From Mixophyes australis (taxonomy: Eukaryota; Chordata; Amphibia; Anura; Limnodynastidae), in assembly GCA_036250195.1 (NCBI GenBank), contig JAVHZZ010000006.1, positions 157,034,224 to 157,098,223 on the forward strand: DNA of 64,000 nt, written 5' to 3'. Below are positions 52,328 through 62,579 of the stretch, piece after piece. The position numbers were made by a program, and so were the translations under genes. The notes under the pieces were generated by a model, which worked only from the letters and a program-made list of their open reading frames with translations, did not search any database and was not told the DNA's origin. Each line of letters starts with the position of its first letter. Positions within the stretch are counted from its first letter, which is position 1.

Positions 52328-55300
52328 GTACCCCCCCTTTTAAAGGTGGGCACAGAACACCTGGAACCGGGTTTGTCCGGAAACTTGGAATAGAACTTCT
52401 TAAGAAGAGCTGGAGCGTTGAGATCTTCTGCTTTGATCCATAAACACTCCTCAGGACGAAAGCCCTTCCAATGAACGAGGAAACGAAGAACTCCTCGCAA
52501 AATCTTTGCATCCAATATGTGAGTAATCTCAAAGTCCTCCTCTTGATGAATTTGAACTGGCCGAGGTGCTGAAGAAGGGACCGAGAAACGGTTGATGATA
52601 AGAGGTTTGAGCAAAGACACATGGAAAGCATTGGAAATACGAAGGTTCTTAGGAAGTAGAAGTTTGAAACAAACTGGATTTATCACTTGAATAATCCTAT
52701 ACAGACCAATAAAACGGGGAGCAAACTTCATAGATGGGACTTTCAAACGAATATTTTTGGTTGATAACCAAACACGATCTCCGATTTTCAGTGGTGGAAT
52801 AGCCCGTCTCTTTTTATCTGCAAAAGACTTATATCTGGCAGATGTCTTCTTTAAACAGGTTTTGACCTGAGACCAAATATTTTTGAAGGTCTGACAAACA
52901 GTCTCTACAGCAGGAACTTGGGTGGGAGGGAGGGCAGGAAATTCCGGAAAAGACGGATGGTGACCGTAAACCACAAAGAATGGAGTTTTAGAAGATGACT
53001 CATGGTACATGTTGTTATGAGCGAATTCAGCCCATGGAAGCAATTCTACCCAGTTGTCTTGGTTGGCTGAAGAGAACATCCTTATAAAAGTCTCAAGATC
53101 TTGATTGACTCTTCGGTTTGTCCGTTTGATTGAGGATGGTAGGGGGATGAGAGTGATAATCGGATGCCCAAGGTCTTACAGAGGGCCCGCCAGAATCTGG
53201 AAACGAATTGTACTCCTCTATCTGAAACAATCTCGGACGGACATCCATGAATACGGAAGATTTCTTTGATGAAATACTCAGCCAGAGTAGAAGAAGAAGG
53301 CAAACCAGTCAAAGGAACAAAATGCGCCATCTTCGAAAATCTGTCCACCACTACCCAAATAGTATTGCAGTTTTTACTAGGAGGAAGATCAGTAACAAAG
53401 TCCATACTAATATGGGTCCATGGCTTGGACGGAATGGGTAGTGGTTGAAGCAAACCCGCTGGAGTTCTGCGGGAAGTCTTGAACTGGGAACACAATTCAC
53501 ATGCAGCCACAAAATCTTTGACATCTCTCCTCATAGAAGGCCACCAGTAACTTCGAGAAAGAATTTCAAAGGTCTTGCGTTCACTAGAGTGTCCAGAAAA
53601 ACGAGAAGAGTGAAACCACGAAAGGATTTTCTTCCTAAGAGCAGGAGGCACGAGGGTTCTCCCAAATGGTAGCACCTTAGTGGAAGAAGCAGCCAGAGAA
53701 ACACATTTGGGGTCCAATATAAAGTGGTTGGGACCATCTTCAACGTCTGAGGACGTCACAAAAGCTCGAGATAGAGCGTCTGCTTTTTTATTCTTTGCAG
53801 CTGGTTTGAAGGTTATGATTAGTTCAAAACGAGAAAAGAAAAGAGACCATCTTGCTTGACGAGGATTCAAACATTGAGCAGACTGTAAATATGACAAATT
53901 CTTATGATCAGTAAAAATTGTCACAGGATGACAAGCTCCCTCCAACAAGTATCTCCACTCCTCTAATGCTACTTTAATAGCCAGCAACTCCTTGTCCCCG
54001 ATGGTGTAATTCTTCTCCGCAGGCAGAAGACCCCGAGAGTAAAAGGCACAAGGATGGAATTTTTGTTGCTCCGATCTTTGAGAGAGAATGGCTCCTAAAC
54101 CAAGATTAAAGGCATCTACCTCTAGGAAGAAGGGAAGCGTCACATCAGGCTGTCGAAGAATAGGAGCAGAGGAGAAGGACTCTTTAAGAAACTGAAAGGC
54201 TTGAAGAGCATCAGAGGACCATTGCTTAGTATTGGCCCCTTTACGAGTTAGGGCCACAATAGGAGATGCAATCGAGGAGAAATCTTGAATGAAGCGTCTA
54301 TAGTAATTGGCAAAACCTAAAAAACGCTGAATTGCACGAAGAGTAGTTGGCTGAGGCCAATGTAACACAGCATTCACCTTTTCTGGATCCATCTGAAGAC
54401 CAACTCCGGAGACAATATATCCCAGAAATGGAATCTGGGGCAACTCGAATGAACACTTTTCTAACTTGCAGAATAATGAATTTTTCTGGAGTCTGGAAAG
54501 GACCTCTACCACATGTTGATGATGAGAAGGCAGGTCCTGCGAAAAGATCAATATGTCGTCCAGATAGACGACGACACAAACATATAACAAGTCCCGGAAG
54601 ATCTCATTAATAAAACCCTGGAAAACAGCGGGGGCATTACATAACCCGAAGGGCATTACTAAGTATTCATAAAGCCCGTCTCTGGTGTTGAAAGCTGTCT
54701 TCCATTCGTCACCGGACCTGATTCTAATTAAATTGTAGGCACCACGAAGATCCAACTTGGTAAAGATCCGGGCTCCCTTGATACGATCAAATAACTCAGT
54801 AATAAGTGGAATGGGATACCGATTTTTGATAGTTATGGCATTAAGTCCACGGAAATCTATACAGGGGCGTAATGCTCCATCCTTCTTTTTTACAAAGAAA
54901 AACCCGGCTCCAGCGGGAGAGGTAGAAGGTCGAATAAATCCTCACTGGAGATTCTCTTGGATGTATTCAGATGTAGCTTGAGTTTCAGGTAACGAAAGTG
55001 GATACACACGACCCCTGGGAGGAGTCTTGCCAGGTTGAAGATCAATCGGACAGTCCCACGAACGATGAGGAGGAAGACGTTCAGACTGAGTTTTATCAAA
55101 TACATCGGCAAACGAAGCATACTGAGGAGGAAGTCCCGGTGAGGAAGGTGAAATGGAGGATTGCTGTATCTTGAGAGGAACGACTTGAGAGAGGCAACGA
55201 TGATGGCATTCAGTTCCCCAAGACGTAACTTGAGGAGTGTTCCAGTCAATCTGGGGAGAGTGACGTTGAAGCCATGGAAGGCCTAATACTATCGGACTGG

Positions 55301-55622
55301 TAGTAACAGGAAGAATTAAAAATGAAATTTCTTCTTGGTGTAATACACCAATTTGAAGGGTTACTGGAGACGTACTCTGGGTGATGAGACCATTAATAAT
55401 GCGTGATCCATCGATAGCAGTCACAGTAATGGGTGTCTTCAAAGTAATCACTGGTAGGGACCATTGATTCACGAGGGATTTAGAAATAAAGTTTCCCGCA
55501 GCTCCAGAGTCAATAAGTGCTTGGGACTTAAAGGATTTGGAAGCAAAGGAAACTATAACATCAAAAGCACAAACTTTTAATTTCGTAGAACATGGAGAGG
55601 ACTCCAGGGACCCTAACTTCAC
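52261..55622 (-). pseudogene. Chromovirus pol (protease-RT-RNase H-integrase-chromodomain), broken
   Basis: The reading order runs from 55622 down. The protease has DSGA at residues 38-41 of the first segment. The RT has FFFVKKK, then LVMPFGLCNAPAVFQ and YLDD (intact). RNase H has VTIFTDHKNL, a zinc-binding integrase head lies before SKPWTHISMDFVTDL, and the integrase core has SDRG. The last segment (53079-52261) has an integrase C-terminus and a chromodomain at about residues 184-238 (LVHWKGF). Two lesions are seen: a TGA at 54942-54944 where copy 2 has CGA, and a single-base loss near 53110 beside the integrase catalytic Glu. The last frame runs through the polypurine tract 22 codons into the LTR. 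The GTG at 55622 is not a true start; pol is entered by frameshift from gag. Confidence 0.9.
52331..52342 (-). other. Polypurine tract of chromovirus copy 1
   Basis: On the minus strand the sequence AAAAGGGGGGG lies three bases from the 3' LTR start. It is the expected plus-strand primer site. Confidence 0.8.
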
Positions 55623-55655
55623 CTCTCCAGAACTGGTTAGGGCCTGGCATTTCCC
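55611..55655 (-). promoter_or_regulatory. -1 ribosomal frameshift signal, gag-pol, copy 1
   Basis: Slippery heptamer G GGA AAT at 55655-55649 in the gag frame, a 6-base spacer, then a stem ccctaac/gttaggg (55642-55636 with 55617-55611) and an 18-base loop. The pol frame is -1 to gag. PEG10, of the same group, uses GGGAAAC. Confidence 0.75.
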
Positions 55656-56569
55656 GATTTTTTAGGGCATGAATTGAGCATATGTGTGGAATCAGCACAA
55701 TAGATACAAAGTCTATTTTTTACTCTTCGGTCCCTCTCCTCTGAAGTTAATTTGGAGCGACCCATCTCCATGGGTATCACCGGAGATAAAGCTGGGCGAA
55801 GTTGAGGACTTGAGCGAAGAAGTGCTTTAACTGAAGTTGTTTTTTCAGACTCTCTTTCACGAAATCTCATGTCTACATGGTGGCAAAGAGAAATCAAATC
55901 TTCTAACGAAGTAGGTAATTCTTGAGTAGTCAGTGCATCTTTAATTTTATCAGAAAGCCCCTGCCAGAAGGCGGCAATTAACGCTTCAGTGTTCCACTGA
56001 AGTTCAGAGGCTAATATCCGAAATTGAATGACGTACCGGCCTACTGTACGAGAACCCTGACGTAGACGGAGGATGCTGGATGCAGCGGAAATAACACGAC
56101 CTTCTTCATCAAATACACTTCGGAACGTAGAAATAAATTTGGCACTATCCTGTAATAATGGATCATTTCTTTCCCACAGAGGGGAAGCCCATGCGAGAGC
56201 TTGTCCGGAAAACAAGGAAATGAGATAGGCCACTCTGGAACGATGAGTAGAGAAATTTTGAGGTTGGAGCTCAAAATGAACCGAGCATTGATTTAGAAAA
56301 CCCCTGCATGTTTTGGGGTCTCCATCATATTTTGACGGAGTAGGCAGGTGAAGCGTAGAAGCCGTAGACACCTGGGATGGCACTGGGGAAACGGAGGAAA
56401 GCACAGGAGCATCAACAGTAGCTGGGATATTTTGCACAGACGTTCCTTGGGAGGCTAACGCCTGGTAACATTGCAGCAGAAGTTGTTGGCGAGCATCCTG
56501 TTGTTCCATACGGGTAACCAGATGCTGCAGCATCTCTTTAGCTGTAGGTTCCGCATCTGGGTCTGTCAT
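55637..56569 (-). CDS. Chromovirus gag, intact frame
   Basis: 310 residues beginning MTDPDAEPTAKEMLQHLVTR, 14 bases from the 5' LTR. A retrotransposon-Gag capsid domain covers about residues 95-230 (CRGFLNQCSVHF, VAYLISLFSGQALAW). A zinc knuckle C-x2-C-x4-H-x4-C (CIYCADSTHMLNSC) lies at about residues 288-301. It would form the particle shell and bind element RNA. The last codons overlap a -1 frameshift site leading into pol. The related domestic genes PEG10/RTL come from the same retroelement group. Confidence 0.92.
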   Translation of the reverse strand: MTDPDAEPTAKEMLQHLVTRMEQQDARQQLLLQCYQALASQGTSVQNIPATVDAPVLSSVSPVPSQVSTASTLHLPTPSKYDGDPKTCRGFLNQCSVHFELQPQNFSTHRSRVAYLISLFSGQALAWASPLWERNDPLLQDSAKFISTFRSVFDEEGRVISAASSILRLRQGSRTVGRYVIQFRILASELQWNTEALIAAFWQGLSDKIKDALTTQELPTSLEDLISLCHHVDMRFRERESEKTTSVKALLRSSPQLRPALSPVIPMEMGRSKLTSEERDRRVKNRLCIYCADSTHMLNSCPKKSGNARP

Positions 56570-56570
56570 G

Positions 56571-56580
56571 GCCTGATCTT
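56571..56580 (-). other. Putative self-priming primer-binding site, copy 1
   Basis: AAGATCAGGC on the minus strand, two bases from the LTR. It is complementary to GCCTGATCTT at the predicted RNA 5' end in the same LTR (57948-57939). No TGG-type tRNA primer site is present. Confidence 0.65.
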
Positions 56581-57407
56581 ACTGTCACGGGCACTAGGAG
56601 TCTTTACCCAGGATATCACCAGATGATGGACTTACCAGAGTAGTATAGTTGGTAATATGGTACTCTGGTAGCAGGGTGACAACGGAACAGAAGAAACAGC
56701 AGATGGTGAGAGAATGCTCCAGGAAAGTCTATGACTAGCAGCACTGGTAATGAGTAGATGACTGTACACGAGGAAGTAGATGGACAAGGAACGTGAGGAT
56801 AGTCAGTGGTCTGCGTATAGCAAGTTGTACCACTGCTATAGTGAGGAGGAATGTCCAGGAGGAGCGAGGAGGTGGTAAGAGTCAGCGGTCTGCATATAGC
56901 AAGTTGTACCGCTGTCTAGGTGAAGGAATGGAATCCAGGTGAAAGTAGGTAACAGGGAAGTCAGTGGTCTGCGTTAGCAAGTTGTACCACTGCTTATGTG
57001 AGAGGATACTTGAAACTGGTGTCACAGGGAACAGGAGTCAGTGGTCTGCATCAGCAAGTTGTACCACTGCAATATATATGTGAGGAGGGGCACGAGGAGA
57101 TAAATGCCATGCAGAGTATACACGGGGCACACAGAACTTGATCCCACGATGATATCCACAATACAATGATAACTGAGCAGCACTGCTTAAATATACAAAG
57201 TCACAATAACTATCCAGGCAATAGGAAACAAAGTCAATGGAAGGTGGAAGAGGTAATCAGGTTGGTGCAGCGCACGGTAGGTAAACCAGCAAGAACGAGG
57301 CAATACTCAGGAAGCAGTAGTATGTGGAACTGGAAACCTGAAGAACACGGGAGAGTTGAGGCGGTCTGATATCCAGTCGTAGAGATGGAAGCAGCGGAGC
57401 GCTGACC

Positions 57408-57819
57408 CGATGAACACAGGAGAGTTGAAGTAAGCAGGAACTCTGTAGAAGCAACGGAGGCAGCGGGTAGGAATCAGCTGGTGCAGACACGATGAACACA
57501 GGAGAGTTGAAGTGAGTAGGAACTCTGTAGAAGCAACGGAGGCAGCGGATAGGAATCAGCTGGAGCAGACACGATGAACACAGGAGAGTTGAAGTGAGCA
57601 GGAACTCTGTAGAAGCAACGGAGGCAGCGGATAGGAATCAGCTGGTGCAGACACGATGAACACAGGAGAGTTGAAGTGAGTAGGAACTCTGTAGAAGCAA
57701 CGGAAGCAGCGGATAGGAATTAGCTGGTGCAGACACGATGAACACAGGAGAGTTGAAGTGAGTAGGAACTCTGTAGAAGCAACGGAGGCAGCGGATAGGA
57801 ATCAGCTGGTGCAGACACG
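57408..57819 (-). repeat. 82-bp tandem repeats in 5' LTR
   Basis: Five units starting at 57408, 57490, 57572, 57654 and 57736, in register with those of the 3' LTR. Confidence 0.88.
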
Positions 57820-57971
57820 ATGAACACACGAGAGTTGAAGTGGTCTGGAAACCACAATGGAATAAACAGGAATCAGCAGGAGCTGAATACACGAGGAAAC
57901 ACAGGAACACCTTCAGAGGCTCATAGGAATGAGACTCCAAGATCAGGCAACGAGGTATTGACCACAGGTGC

Positions 57972-57979
57972 TTTAAATA
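57972..57979 (-). promoter_or_regulatory. TATA-like box in 5' LTR, copy 1
   Basis: TATTTAAA on the minus strand, 31 bases upstream of GCCTGATCTT, flanked by an 11-base inverted repeat GATCAGGCAAC/GTTGCCTGATC. Confidence 0.65.
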
Positions 57980-58124
57980 GGGAGTGTTGCCTGATCAGCC
58001 AATTAATGAAAAGCAACAGATACTGAAGGCTTGAAAGGGCTGCACATGCGCAGACCCTCAGGATGGCGGACGGCCACGGTTACTAAATACACGAAAAGTA
58101 GCACTCACATTCCGGTGAGTGACA

Positions 58125-58660
58125 CTATTTCTATCTGGTAGGGATCCTTATACTGCACCATGTTCCAGTTTTCTTCATTTTAATATTTTCTATATATCTA
58201 GACTCTATATGCAATAAATGTATTTTTCAGTTTTTAAACAGTATCACGCTAGATTCGATTTTATCTTTTACTTTCCTATATATTCACACTTCGTTATTGG
58301 ACCTGGGAGGAACATCTATTAACACCTTAAAGGGAAAGAAAAGACATCAAGCATTCTGATAGACACCTGTCATTAATTTTCCTCTAGTAAGCATTATCAC
58401 ATATGCGGATTTGTATGGTGAAGGACCAATCAGCTCTCTACACTGTGTTTCACTTATTTTATCACTAAAGGCAACTTTCAAATCGCTTGTACAGTAAGTG
58501 GATTTCTAAAGGAGAGACACTGGATTGATCCACAACAATTATTTTGTCAACACATTTTTCTCACATGTGTATGATTATATGGTTCAAAAAATATCACACT
58601 ATGTTGTATTTTTAACTTTTTTCCGCATGTTATATCACAATGAATTTCACATGTAGGAGA
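58125..58660. other. Sequence between chromovirus copy 1 and right Penelope arm
   Basis: AT-rich, with no coding potential. Probably Penelope-like non-coding or older host sequence interrupted by the chromovirus. Confidence 0.35.
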
Positions 58661-59640
58661 AGATCTTAAGGCAGAGATATAGAGATTCATCCTTTAACCA
58701 AATATAAGTACAATTTTCCAAGTATATTTTCTTGTAATACACTACTGTTTTTATTATTAATAGAGGAATTACATATGTACACATTTTGATACTCACTATA
58801 ATATGTGTATGTAATTTTGTTTTCTGCATGTGAATACAGGCAGTGGCGCTGGACATTTTGATTATCTATGAAGTCTTTAAATATGGGCTGTTCTCTAATT
58901 AGGACCAGTTTTGAAAAAGTCTTGGTGTTTTGAGATGAAATGAGTCAGCTGTGAGTGGAGAACGCTGGCTCCAGTCTTCTTCCTTTGACAAGCACTTCTT
59001 TACAGACATAACCAATTTTTCTTTCCCAGTTGTCTACCATACGCAGATACACGATACATCTGCTGGTGACCGCGGATACTCTATGGGTGATATTCCGCGT
59101 TACCATGGACTAATATACAGGTTCCATTCCTTCGGAGAGTTATTTATTTTAAACCAGTAAGAAGTTTTTTTCCTTTATCATTGGGACCCTAAAAGGTTGT
59201 CACAATAAGAAATATTACCGGACACTATAATCTGGAAAGTTTGATGTTGGATTTCAACTACAAACAAGAACTCTGTCTCTTTGATCATTCTAATGGGATC
59301 TAGTACTAAGCACTTACACATCTTAAGTGGGGCTGTATGTGGATTCCTCAGGAGACTATTTATGTAGCAGGTTCGTTTTGGACTGTGTTTTGAACCTGTT
59401 CAATCTATGGTGCTGGAATATAGACTGGAATCTTTTTACACGTCACCATTATATTATACTGTTTTTAAGATATTTTTTATTGTTTCTATTGTGTTTTATA
59501 TTTTACATTTTATGTTTTATTTTGATTATGTTTATTGTATTAATTTAATCACCGATTAAATGTGTTTTTAATTTTGAGACCTATACTTTTCATATAGTAA
59601 TATTGGAATCCTTTAAACCTATTTTCAATTAAATATTCGA
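58661..59640 (+). mobile_element. Penelope-like terminal unit, right inverted arm
   Basis: Reverse complement of 50240-50425 joined directly to the reverse complement of 45945-46690. The unit lacks the coding region. A decayed GAAACGCGTC region is at about 58935-58945 (gaaatgagtcag). Confidence 0.65.
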
Positions 59641-59837
59641 ATGCGTATGTTTGGTTGTTAGCAGGGTGTGCAATTGGCCTGAAAATTAGCTGCAGGGTGA
59701 TTGATTTGTTTATCCAACTGTTGGTGTTATTTTTAGTTAATTTATCAGGATTGACAGCATTTATTAATGTTGAGTCCCTATCCTAATAGCGCCGAAGTAA
59801 TCCCCATTTGTGGGAAAAGGTAGTTATTTGAAATTGA

Positions 59838-59969
59838 ATCCATTCTAGCTGCCAGAATGGGACTCTTGAGCACCTTAGCCAATTCTTCTGGGTGCCGAAA
59901 TGGGGCTATAAGTACTTTAACCCATCCATTCTGTGTGTTTAAATGGGTCTTCAAATACCTTAACCATAC
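59838..59969. repeat. Minisatellite, right part
   Basis: Resumes the units seen at 45665-45896 (cattctagctgccagaatgg, 'gggtgccgaaatggggct'). It begins with the 13-bp sequence also found at 45884-45896. Confidence 0.65.
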
Positions 59970-60114
59970 TGTCACTCACCGGATTGTGAGTGCTACTTCT
60001 CGTGTGTTTAGGAACCGTGGCCGTCCACCATCCTGAGGGTCTGCGCATGTGCAGCCCTTTCAAACCTTCAGTACCTGTTCCTTTTAGTTAATTGGCTGAT
60101 CAGGCAACACTCCC

Positions 60115-60122
60115 TATTTAAA
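60115..60122 (+). promoter_or_regulatory. TATA-like box in LTR, copy 2
   Basis: TATTTAAA exactly 31 bases upstream of GCCTGATCTT (60146-60155), the predicted transcription start. It sits inside an 11-bp inverted repeat (60098-60108 and 60143-60153). Confidence 0.65.
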
Positions 60123-60240
60123 GCACCTGTGGTCAATACCTCGTTGCCTGATCTTGGAGTCTCATTCCCCATGAGCCTCTGAATCCTGCTGATTCCTGTT
60201 GTTCGTTTGTGGTTTCCAAACCACTTCAACTCTCCTGTGT

Positions 60241-60560
60241 TCATCGTGACTGCACCAGCTGATTCCTATCCGCTGCCTCCGTGCTTCTACGGTATCCTGC
60301 TCACCTTAACTCTCCCGTGTTCATCGTGACTGCACCAGCTGATTCCTATCCGCTGCCTCCGTGCTTCTACAGTATCCTGCTCACCTCAACTCTCCCGTGT
60401 TCATCGTGACTGCACCAGCTGATTCCTATCCGCTGCCTCCGTGCTTCTACAGTATCCTGCTCACTTCAACTCTCCCGTGTTCATCGTGACTGCACCAGCT
60501 GATTTCTATCCTCTGCCTCCGTGTTTCTTCAGAGTCCTGCTCATCGCAACTCTCCAGTGT
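60241..60560 (+). repeat. 80-bp tandem repeats in LTR, copy 2
   Basis: tcatcgtgactgcaccagct starts at 60241, 60321, 60401 and 60481, and a diverged unit starts at 60561. Same repeat as the 82-bp units of copy 1. Confidence 0.88.
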
Positions 60561-61160
60561 TCATCGTGTCTGCAGCCAGCCGATCCGCTGTCTCCGTGTT
60601 TCTACAGTGTTCCTGCTTATGTCAACTCGCCTGTCTGCATCGGGTCAACGCTCCGCTGCTTTCATCTCAGCTATTGGTTATCAGACCGCCTCAACTCTCC
60701 CGTGTTCTCCTGGTGTCCAGTTCTATATACTACTGCTTCCTGAGTATTGTTTAATCCTTGCTGGTCTACCCACCGTGCGCTGCACCTACTTGGTTACCGC
60801 TTCCACGCTCCTGTGACTTCTCATCCTGCCGGCCTCCAGCCGTTCAGGTATCCCTGCACGTCTCTCTGACAGCCTGCTCTCCTGAACCACGGTATGCATA
60901 CTTCTCATTGACTGTGCTGGTGTATTGCATATCTAGCTGGACTGAGTTGTTCTCCTCCGGAGTTTCCTATCCACTGAGACTATTGCTATCATTTGACTGT
61001 GTTTCCTTTTAGCCTGGATAGTTCTTGTGACTTTGTATATTTGTGCAGTGCTGCTCAGTTATCATTATATTGTGCATATCATTGTGGGATCAAGTTCAGT
61101 GTGCCCGTGTATATTCTGCATTGCATTCATCTCCTCGTGCTCCTCCTCACATATATATTT

Positions 61161-61422
61161 CAGTGGTACAACTTGCTAGAGGCAGACCACTGTCTCCTGT
61201 TTCCTGTGTCACCAGTTTCTAGTATCCTCTCACATAGCAGTGGTACAACTTGCTAACACAGACCACTGACTCCCCTGATACCTTCACCTGGATTCCATTC
61301 ATTCACCCAGACAGCGGTACAACTTGCTATACGCAGAGCGCTGACTCTCATCACCTCCTCGTTACTCCTGGACATTCCTCCTCACTATAGCAGTGGTACA
61401 ACTTGCTATACGCAGACCACTG
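61161..61422 (+). other. Four spaced hairpins in R-U5 of LTR, copy 2
   Basis: Each is CAGTGGT + acaacttgctatacgcag-like loop + ACCACTG, spaced by about 75-80 bp. The third uses CAGCGGT with AGCGCTG. The homologous hairpin in both LTRs of copy 1 is CAGCGGT with ACCGCTG, fully paired. Confidence 0.75.
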
Positions 61423-61643
61423 ACTACCCTCACGTTTCCTTGTCCATCCAGTTCCTCGTGTACAGTTATCTACCTATTACCAGTGCTGCTAGTCATAGAC
61501 TTTCCTCGAGCATTCTCTTACCATCTGCTGTCTCCTGTTCCGTGGTCACCCCGCTACCAGAGTACCATATTACCAACTATACTGCTTTGGTAAGTCCATC
61601 ATCTGGTGATACCTGGGTAAAGACTCCTAGTGCCCGTGACAGT

Positions 61644-61653
61644 AAGATCAGGC
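61644..61653 (+). other. Putative self-priming primer-binding site, copy 2
   Basis: AAGATCAGGC two bases after the LTR, complementary to 60146-60155. The gag ATG follows at 61655. Confidence 0.65.
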
Positions 61654-61654
61654 C

Positions 61655-62579
61655 ATGACAGACCCAGATTCGGAACCTACAGCTAAAGAGATGCTGCAGC
61701 ATCTGGTTACCCGTATGGAGCAACAGGATGCTCGCCAACAGCTGTTGCTGCAATGTTACCAGGCGTTAGCCTCCCAAGGAACATCTGGGCAAAACATCAC
61801 AGCTACTGTTGATGCTCCTGTGCTTTCCTCCGTTTCCCCAGTGCCATTCCAGGTGTCTACGGCTTCCACGCTTCACCTGCCTACTCTGTCAAAATATGAT
61901 GGAGACCCCAAAACATGTAGGGGTTTTCTCAATCAATGCTCAGTTCATTTTGAGCTCCAACCTCAAAATTTCTCTACTCATCGTTCCAGAGTGGCCTATC
62001 TCATTTCATTGTTTTCTGGACAAGCTCTCGCATGGGCTTCCCCTATGTGGGAAAGAAACGATCCATTATTACAGGATAGTGCCAAATTTATTTCCACGTT
62101 CCGTAGTGTATTTGATGAACCAGGTCGTGTCATCTCCGCTGCATCCAGCATCCTCCGTCTACGTCAGGGTTCTCGTACAGTAGGCCGGTACGTCATTCAA
62201 TTTAGGATATTAGCCTCTGAACTTCAGTGGAACACTGAAGCGTTAATTGCCGCCTTCTGGCAGGGGCTTTCTGATAAAATTAAAGATGCACTGACTACTC
62301 AAGAACTACCTACTTCTTTAGAAGATTTGATTTCTGTTTGCCATCGTGTAGACATGAGATTTCGTGAAAGGGAGTCTGAAAAAACAACTTCAGTTAAAGC
62401 ACCTCTTCGCTCAACTTCGCCCAGCTTCATCTCCTGTGATACCCATGGAGATAGGACGTTCCAAATAAACGTCTGAGGAGAGAAACCGAAGAGTAAAGAA
62501 TAGACTTTGTATCTATTGTGCTGATTCCACACATATGCTCAATTCATGCCCTAAAAAATCGGGAAATGCCAAGCCCTAA
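61655..62579 (+). pseudogene. Chromovirus gag, copy 2, frameshifted
   Basis: Open from ATG at 61655 (MTDPDSEPTAKEMLQHLVTR) to a premature stop at 62474-62476. Compared with copy 1, eight bases are missing near 62420, at a CTCAA direct repeat. Beyond it the zinc knuckle (CIYCADSTHMLNSC) is still readable in the shifted frame up to TAA at 62577-62579. The capsid domain is whole; the RNA-binding tail and normal access to pol are lost. Confidence 0.9.

Larger units (their letters stand above)
50605..58124 (-). mobile_element. Ty3/gypsy chromovirus (Tf1/sushi-like), nearly complete, minus strand
   Basis: The LTRs at 56583-58124 (5') and 50605-52327 (3') start TGTCAC and end GTGACA. Between them lie gag, protease, RT, RNase H, integrase and a chromodomain, in that order. 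The flanks are CTATC (50600-50604) and CTATT (58125-58129), a 5-bp duplication with one mismatch. The presence of a chromodomain, a -1 frameshift and a self-priming signal places it with sushi-like chromoviruses. It is inactivated by one stop codon and one frameshift in pol. Inserted into Penelope-like sequence. Confidence 0.93.
56583..58124 (-). repeat. 5' LTR of chromovirus copy 1
   Basis: 1542 bp, identical in architecture to the 3' LTR but with a 181-bp deletion at 57240/57241 between TGG direct repeats. It has the TATA-like TATTTAAA at 57979-57972, with the predicted start near 57948. Confidence 0.92.
59970..61641 (+). repeat. 5' LTR of chromovirus copy 2
   Basis: 1672 bp, TGTCACTCACC to GCCCGTGACA. 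U3 is only about 176 bp. Tandem 80-bp units lie at 60241-60560. Hairpins lie at 61161-61192, 61238-61268, 61312-61343 and 61391-61422. More diverged in sequence from copy 1 LTRs than those are from each other. Confidence 0.92.
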
